DNA of 64,000 nucleotides, taken from Actinomycetota bacterium (GTDB lineage: Bacteria > Actinomycetota > Thermoleophilia > Gaiellales > Gaiellaceae). The DNA lies in assembly GCA_003161615.1 (NCBI GenBank), contig PMOB01000019.1, forward strand, positions 114,728 through 178,727, read 5' to 3'. The translations under genes and the position numbers were made by a program. Each line of letters starts with the position of its first letter. The stretch's first letter is position 1. Below, in pieces: positions 59,961 through 64,000 of the stretch. The notes below the pieces were generated by a model. That model did no database searches, had not been told where the DNA came from, and saw nothing but the letters and a program-made list of their open reading frames with translations.

Positions 59961-61064
59961 CTACGAGACGGCGTCGCGCAGCGCCTGCGCCTCGGGCAGG
60001 TGCTCGAGCTTCTTCAGCGTGTTGTTCTCGATCTGGCGGATCCGCTCGCGCGTGACGCCGAAGGCGCGACCGACCTCCTCGAGCGTCCTCGGCTCGCCGC
60101 CGAGCAGCCCATAGCGGAGCTCGATCACCTGCCGCTCGCGCTTGGGGAGCGCGTTGAGCGCGTTCTCGACGTCCTCGCGGCGGAGCATGAGCTGCGCCGT
60201 GTCGAACGGGGACTCCGCGGAGTCGTCCTCGACGAAGTCGCCGAGCGAAGAGTCCTCCTCCTCGCCAATCGGCTTTTCGAGCGAGACAGGTAGCTGCGAC
60301 ATTCGGAGGATCTCCCGCACCTCGTCGGTCGTCATCTCGAGCTCCTCGGCGATCTCCTCCGGGTTCGGCTCGCGACCGAGGCGCTGCACGAGCTGGCGCT
60401 CGATGTGGACGACCTTGTTGAGCTTCTCGACCATGTGGACGGGGATCCGGATCGTGCGGGCCTTGTCGGCGATCGCCCGCGTCACGGCCTGGCGGATCCA
60501 CCACGTCGCGTACGTCGAGAACTTGTAGCCCTTGCGGTAGTCGAACTTCTCCACCGCGCGGATCAGGCCGAGCGAGCCTTCCTGGATCAGGTCGAGGAAG
60601 GAGAGCCCGCGGCCGAGGTAGCCCTTGGCGATCGAGACGACGAGGCGGAGGTTCGCTTCGATCATCGCGGTCTTCGCGGACATGTCCCCGCGCTCGATCC
60701 GCTTCGCCAGGGTCACTTCCTGGTCGGCGGTGAGCAACGGCACCTTGCCGATCTCGCGGAGATAGAGGCGGAGCGAGTCGAGCGAGGGCTCGACGGTCAG
60801 GTCGAGCTTGGGAACCGCGGCGGCCTTCTCGTCCTCCGGCGGCGCTTCCTGGTGAGGCGGCGTCTTGTGCTGCTCGCCCTCTACGAGGTCGATGCCGTGC
60901 TCGACCAGGTAGGTGTAGAAGTCTTCGACCTGCTCCTTCGTGAGCTCGACGTCCTCGAGCCCCGTAACGATCTCGTCGTAGTTGAGGAACCCCTTCTCCT
61001 TGCCCTCGGCGACGAGCTTCTGCAGCTCCTCTACCTCGGGAAGCGAGATGTCGACGGTGAGCAC
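59961..61064 (-). CDS. sigA: Primary RNA polymerase sigma factor (RpoD/SigA group 1)
   Basis: 367 residues. Region 1.1 occupies about 10-65 ([20 protein letters not shown]), region 1.2 about 93-125 ([21 protein letters not shown]), region 2 holds [20 protein letters not shown] and [20 protein letters not shown] (2.4, -10 recognition), region 3 [16 protein letters not shown], and region 4 [20 protein letters not shown] and [19 protein letters not shown]. This is the housekeeping sigma factor that should read the -10 boxes found in this window. Start is a GTG with GGAGG two and GGGAGG about ten bases upstream. A -35/-10 pair lies about 95 bases upstream. Confidence 0.93.
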   Translation of the reverse strand: MLTVDISLPEVEELQKLVAEGKEKGFLNYDEIVTGLEDVELTKEQVEDFYTYLVEHGIDLVEGEQHKTPPHQEAPPEDEKAAAVPKLDLTVEPSLDSLRLYLREIGKVPLLTADQEVTLAKRIERGDMSAKTAMIEANLRLVVSIAKGYLGRGLSFLDLIQEGSLGLIRAVEKFDYRKGYKFSTYATWWIRQAVTRAIADKARTIRIPVHMVEKLNKVVHIERQLVQRLGREPNPEEIAEELEMTTDEVREILRMSQLPVSLEKPIGEEEDSSLGDFVEDDSAESPFDTAQLMLRREDVENALNALPKRERQVIELRYGLLGGEPRTLEEVGRAFGVTRERIRQIENNTLKKLEHLPEAQALRDAVS

Positions 61065-61158
61065 GTCCTCCGAACCTCCCCGGCCTCGTGGTTGTCCCTA
61101 CCGCCCCCCGATGCCCGGCAGTCGCCGGAACCCCGGTCCTCCCTCAATCGCCCGGCGG

Positions 61159-61187
61159 ATACTAGTCACGGGTCGCGGTTTCGTAAA
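61159..61187 (-). promoter_or_regulatory. Candidate sigma-A promoter of the sigA gene
   Basis: On the minus strand TTTACG (61182-61187) and TAGTAT (61159-61164) are separated by 17 bases. It leaves a leader of about 85-90 bases with a ribosome-binding site, unlike the leaderless genes around it. Confidence 0.5.
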
Positions 61188-61194
61188 GAACCTG

Positions 61195-62082
61195 TCAGGA
61201 AGCAGCGGTGACGACCTCGCCGACGCGCTCGCCGCGACTGTTGAGGACGGGGACCTCGGCGAGCTCGTCGACATCGACGCCGATCTCCTTCAGGAACGTC
61301 GCCAGCGCGGGGCGGTGGCCGCGTCCTGCACCGTCCTCGGACTTCAGCGCGATGCCGGTTCCGTCCGGCCCCGCCGCGCAGAGGAGACCCTCGGCGCCAC
61401 CCTTCGCGAGCCAGCCCGGCGCGGCGCGCATGAGGAAGTAGTCGGCGCCGTCGGGGCCGCCGACGAGGTCCGGGCGCGCGCGCATCGCGGCACCGATCCG
61501 CTCGCCACCGGGCAGGGACTCGAGACGCGAGTACGCGTGCGCCATCCGCTCGAGGGTCATGGCGAACGTGACGACACCGCAGCCATCGGTGCCGGTGGGG
61601 AGGTCGTCGAGCTCCGTTGCCTCGGCGTGCGCGTCGCGGCACGCCTGCTGGACGGGATGGTCGGGAAGCCGGTAGCCCTCCTTCGGCCAGCCGCGCGCGT
61701 CGCAGAGGGCGAGCATCCCGGCGTGCTTGCCCGAGCAGTTGTGGTGGATCTTCTGCGGCGGCCGCCCCTCCTGCAGGCCGAGCTCAAGGTCGTCCTCAAT
61801 CGCGTTCCCGCGCGCGAGCAGCTGACGGACGGCCTCCACCTGGTCGGGTGTGTCGTGGTGGGAGGCGCAGGCGATCGCGAGCTCGGCCTCCGCCAGGTCG
61901 TCGCGGGAGCGAACGAGCGGCAGCGCCTGCAGCGGCTTCGAGGAGGAGCGCATGAAGCACGTCAGCTGCGGATCGCCGGCCGCCGCCACGATCTCGCCGC
62001 CGCGCACCGCGACGGCGTGAATGCGGTGCCGCGCCTCGACGATCCCGTTACGGCGCACCTCCACCTCGATCGGGCCGGCCAT
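61195..62082 (-). CDS. Asparaginase of the Asparaginase_II (thermolabile) family
   Basis: 295 residues. Characteristic segments are CFMRSSSKPLQALPLV near residue 45, ACASHHDTPDQV, NCSGKHAGMLALC near 125 and GTDGCGVVTFAMTLERMA near 170, as in L-asparaginases of the PF06089 type that are unrelated to the classical type I/II enzymes. It converts L-asparagine to aspartate and ammonia. A TAGGTT box six bases before the ATG suggests a leaderless transcript, back-to-back with the glycosylase gene 38 bases away. Confidence 0.88.
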   Translation of the reverse strand: MAGPIEVEVRRNGIVEARHRIHAVAVRGGEIVAAAGDPQLTCFMRSSSKPLQALPLVRSRDDLAEAELAIACASHHDTPDQVEAVRQLLARGNAIEDDLELGLQEGRPPQKIHHNCSGKHAGMLALCDARGWPKEGYRLPDHPVQQACRDAHAEATELDDLPTGTDGCGVVTFAMTLERMAHAYSRLESLPGGERIGAAMRARPDLVGGPDGADYFLMRAAPGWLAKGGAEGLLCAAGPDGTGIALKSEDGAGRGHRPALATFLKEIGVDVDELAEVPVLNSRGERVGEVVTAAS

Positions 62083-62094
62083 TCGGGAAACCTA
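62083..62094 (-). promoter_or_regulatory. Leaderless-type -10 box before the asparaginase gene
   Basis: TAGGTT on the minus strand (62089-62094) ends six bases before the ATG at 62082. Confidence 0.55.
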
Positions 62095-62106
62095 CGTCCG
62101 CGGCGG

Positions 62107-62120
62107 TACCGTTCGGAGCG
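62107..62120 (+). promoter_or_regulatory. Possible leaderless -10 box before the Fpg/Nei gene
   Basis: TACCGT (62107-62112) lies eight bases before the ATG at 62121, a slightly longer gap than for the other genes; GGAG at 62115-62118 is too near the ATG to be a good ribosome-binding site. Confidence 0.4.
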
Positions 62121-62948
62121 ATGCCGGAGCTGCCGGAGATGGAGGCGTGGCGGCGCCAGCTCGACGCCCCCGTCGCCGCGTTCCCCGTGGCGAAGGCCGG
62201 GCCTGGGCACATCGCCACGCTGAAGACGTTCGACCCGCCGCCGACTGCGCTCGAGGGACGCCGCTTCCGTGGCGTCGAGCGGCGCGGCAAGCGGCTCCTC
62301 TTCCCGACCGACGACGGCGAGCTCGTCCTCCTCATTCATCTGATGACGGCGGGGCGCCTCAAGTACATCCCCGCCGGCGGCGCCTCGCCGAAGTCGCCCG
62401 CCTTCCGGCTCGAGTTCGCAGACGGCGCGCAGCTCGTCCTCACCGAGAACGCAAAGAAGAAGCGCGCCGGCGTCTGGCTGCTCACGCCGGAAGCCGCCGC
62501 GGCAGAGCTTGCGCACCTCGGTCCCGAGGCACTCGGGCTGGGAGCAGAGCGGCTCGGCGAGATCCTCCACAACGAGTCGCGCCGCCTCCACGCTCTCCTC
62601 CGCGACCAGCGCCTGATCGCCGGGATCGGACGCGCGTGGGCGAACGAGATCCTGCACGCCGCGAAGCTCTCCCCCTACGCCCTCTCGACCGATCTCGACG
62701 ACGAGGAGGTCGCACGCCTCGCCTCCGCAATCGACTCCGAGCTCGAACGCGGGCTCGAGCTACGCGAGGAGGGCGCCTCCGACGAGAAGACGTACCGCGT
62801 CCACCGCCGCCTCGGCGAGCCGTGCCATGTCTGCGGGACGCCGCTCGCGCAGGTCGACTTCGAGGAGCACACGATCTTCTACTGCCCCACATGCCAGACC
62901 GGCGGCCGCGTCCTCAAAGACCGGCGTCTTTCGCGGCTGCTCCGTTAG
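62121..62948 (+). CDS. Fpg/Nei-family DNA glycosylase, divergent active-site variant
   Basis: 275 residues. The N-terminal catalytic MPELPEME (Pro2 acts as nucleophile after Met removal, Glu3), K57 in RRGKRLLF and the zinc finger C235-x2-C238 and C255-x2-C258 identify the family, which excises oxidised bases and cuts the abasic site. Two usual residues differ: the H2TH motif reads GIGRAWANEI, with Arg171 in place of the Asn of GxGN, and the finger has His250 where Arg is expected just before TIFYC. So the lesion preference may differ from classical MutM. It is not called mutM for that reason. Confidence 0.82.
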   Translation: MPELPEMEAWRRQLDAPVAAFPVAKAGPGHIATLKTFDPPPTALEGRRFRGVERRGKRLLFPTDDGELVLLIHLMTAGRLKYIPAGGASPKSPAFRLEFADGAQLVLTENAKKKRAGVWLLTPEAAAAELAHLGPEALGLGAERLGEILHNESRRLHALLRDQRLIAGIGRAWANEILHAAKLSPYALSTDLDDEEVARLASAIDSELERGLELREEGASDEKTYRVHRRLGEPCHVCGTPLAQVDFEEHTIFYCPTCQTGGRVLKDRRLSRLLR

Positions 62949-62957
62949 TCTCCGGCC
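62946..62957 (+). promoter_or_regulatory. Leaderless-type -10 box before the CBS-domain gene
   Basis: TAGTCT (62946-62951) is followed by six bases and the ATG at 62958. The box overlaps the stop codon of the preceding gene. Confidence 0.55.
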
Positions 62958-63344
62958 ATGACGACCGTCGCAGAGGTCATGAACGCGAACGTCCTGACCG
63001 TCGACCCGACGGCGTCGATCGGCGAGGCGGCCGAGAAGATGATCGAGGCCGGCGTCGGCGCGGTCGTGGTGATGGAGGACATGGTGCGGATCGTCGGCAT
63101 CGTCACCGAGCGCGACCTCATGCGCGCGGTCGCGCAGCGGGCGCGGGCGGCCGAGGCGCGGGTGCGGCAGTGGATGACCGAGAGCGTCGTGACGATCGAA
63201 CCGGACACGACGGTCAAGGACGCCGCGAAGATGATGTTCGAGAAGAACTTCCGCCACCTCCCCGTCGTGAACAAAGACGGGCGGCTGCTCGGGATCGCGA
63301 GCCTGCGGCGCCTGTCCCAGTGGGAGTTCGAGCACTCGAAGTAG
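62958..63344 (+). CDS. Tandem CBS-domain protein
   Basis: 128 residues forming a single Bateman module: CBS1 about 5-60 (VLTVDPTASIGEAAEKMIEAGVG... GIVTERDL) and CBS2 about 70-125 (SVVTIEPDTTVKDAAKMMFE... RHLPVVNKDGRLLGIASLRRL). Such stand-alone pairs bind adenosyl nucleotides or regulate partner enzymes; nothing here fixes the ligand. It probably has its own leaderless promoter and is followed by thymidine kinase 39 bases on. Confidence 0.9.
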   Translation: MTTVAEVMNANVLTVDPTASIGEAAEKMIEAGVGAVVVMEDMVRIVGIVTERDLMRAVAQRARAAEARVRQWMTESVVTIEPDTTVKDAAKMMFEKNFRHLPVVNKDGRLLGIASLRRLSQWEFEHSK

Positions 63345-63370
63345 TGGAGGGCTCCGTCGGGTCCCCTTCT

Positions 63371-63383
63371 TAGGGTTGACCCA
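63371..63383 (+). promoter_or_regulatory. Leaderless-type -10 box before tdk
   Basis: TAGGGT (63371-63376) is followed by seven bases and the GTG at 63384, with no Shine-Dalgarno sequence. Confidence 0.55.
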
Positions 63384-63980
63384 GTGATCAGGCTTTTCCC
63401 GAATGCCGGCGGCTGGCTCGAGGTCGTCTGCGGCCCGATGTTCAGCGGCAAGAGCGAGGAGCTCATCCGCCGCCTCCGCCGCGCCGAGATCGCCGGGCAG
63501 CGCGTGCTCATCGTCAAGCCGCAGATCGACAGCCGCTACGACATCGGCCATGTCGTCAGCCACGCCGGAGCGAAGATGCGCGCGGTAGCGGTCGAGAACC
63601 CGGCGGACATTCCCGGTCTCGTCGACGACTACGACGTCGTCGGCGTCGACGAGGTGCAGTTCTTCCCTCCCGAGATCCTCCTCATCCTCGACGGACTCGT
63701 GGAGAAGGGGATGCGCATCGTCGTGAGCGGGCTCGACCAGGACTTTCGCGGGCTCCCCTTCGGCCCGATGCCGGAGTTGCTCTGCCGCGCCGAGCTCGTC
63801 GACAAGCTGCAGGCCGTCTGCCACCGCTGCGGCGGGCCGGCGACGATGACGCAGCGCCTGGTCGACGGCTCGCCCGCTGCGGCTGACGGAGCGACGATTG
63901 TCGTCGGCGCGCTCGAGCAGTACGAGGCGCGCTGCCGCAGCTGCCACGAGCTCGCGGCGCCGGGCTTCGCGACCGGCTAG
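63384..63980 (+). CDS. tdk: Thymidine kinase
   Basis: 198 residues of the type II (TK1-like) thymidine kinases. P-loop CGPMFSGKSEEL at about 16-27, VGVDEVQFF with the catalytic Glu near 93, GLDQDFRGLPFGPM (lasso) and zinc Cys pairs CHRC near 147 and CRSC near 184 are all present. It phosphorylates thymidine in nucleotide salvage. Start is the GTG at 63384. The final 20 bases of the window after the stop hold no recognisable feature. Confidence 0.95.
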   Translation: MIRLFPNAGGWLEVVCGPMFSGKSEELIRRLRRAEIAGQRVLIVKPQIDSRYDIGHVVSHAGAKMRAVAVENPADIPGLVDDYDVVGVDEVQFFPPEILLILDGLVEKGMRIVVSGLDQDFRGLPFGPMPELLCRAELVDKLQAVCHRCGGPATMTQRLVDGSPAAADGATIVVGALEQYEARCRSCHELAAPGFATG

Positions 63981-64000
63981 ACCAGCCGCACGACGAGCGT

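Overview
The window is high-GC, very densely coded bacterial DNA that looks actinobacterial. Supporting signs are frequent GTG starts, a short primary sigma factor with regions 1.1 to 4, an F420/LLM-type oxidoreductase, a PASTA-less Ser/Thr kinase, many AAGC-type lipoboxes, and a repeated pattern of leaderless starts. A deep-branching soil actinobacterium such as a member of Thermoleophilia/Gaiellales would fit, but that placement is inference from gene content only. I see no tRNA, rRNA, CRISPR array, insertion sequence or prophage. No gene-free stretch exceeds about 190 bases.

Layout. 1-4.0 kb: the end of formate-tetrahydrofolate ligase, then a three-gene 2-oxoacid:ferredoxin oxidoreductase (gamma-delta fusion, alpha, beta). 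4.0-14.4 kb: a mosaic of small secreted or membrane proteins, a class II aldolase-like protein, a kinase-aminotransferase fusion coupled to a creatininase-family amidohydrolase, a Ser/Thr kinase coupled to a lipoprotein, a small zinc-finger protein with an internal repeat, an orphan anti-sigma-like protein, and two paralogous membrane-anchored proteins. 14.4-22.9 kb (minus): an oligopeptide/nickel-type ABC importer with one OppA, one OppC, OppD, OppF and three OppB-type permeases. 23-28.3 kb: acetoacetyl-CoA synthetase, citrate synthase, an aldo/keto reductase and a class V PLP enzyme, each apparently read from short leaderless promoters.

28.2-38.3 kb (minus): one overlapping 11-gene unit encoding a sugar-isomerase-like protein, a complete Liv-type importer, two ketopantoate-reductase-like proteins, an M24 pita-bread protein with altered metal ligands, tryptophan 2,3-dioxygenase and a threonine-dehydratase-like enzyme. 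A GntR/FCD regulator lies divergently beside it. 39.0-51.7 kb (minus): a 12-gene overlapping unit starting with XdhC and a three-subunit molybdenum hydroxylase. It continues with a CoxG-like protein, an LLM oxidoreductase, a PD-(D/E)XK-like nuclease, M20 and M24 hydrolases, a FAH-family enzyme, a homocitrate/isopropylmalate-synthase-like lyase and a FAD oxidoreductase. 52.5-57.7 kb (minus): a second complete Liv-type importer. 57.9-64 kb: cupin, OsmC, aquaporin, zinc-ribbon, the primary sigma factor, asparaginase, a divergent Fpg/Nei glycosylase, a CBS-domain protein and thymidine kinase.

The central 35 kb reads as uptake plus catabolism. Three ABC importers for peptides or amino-acid-like solutes flank two large hydrolase/oxidoreductase operons whose substrate I cannot name. 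The molybdenum hydroxylase, LLM oxidoreductase, FAH and M20/M24 set suggests breakdown of a nitrogen-containing cyclic or amide compound (inference). The most unusual signals are the leaderless promoters with TANNNT 6-7 bases before the start codon, including a divergent pair with overlapping start codons, together with the unassigned 12-gene molybdenum-hydroxylase operon.
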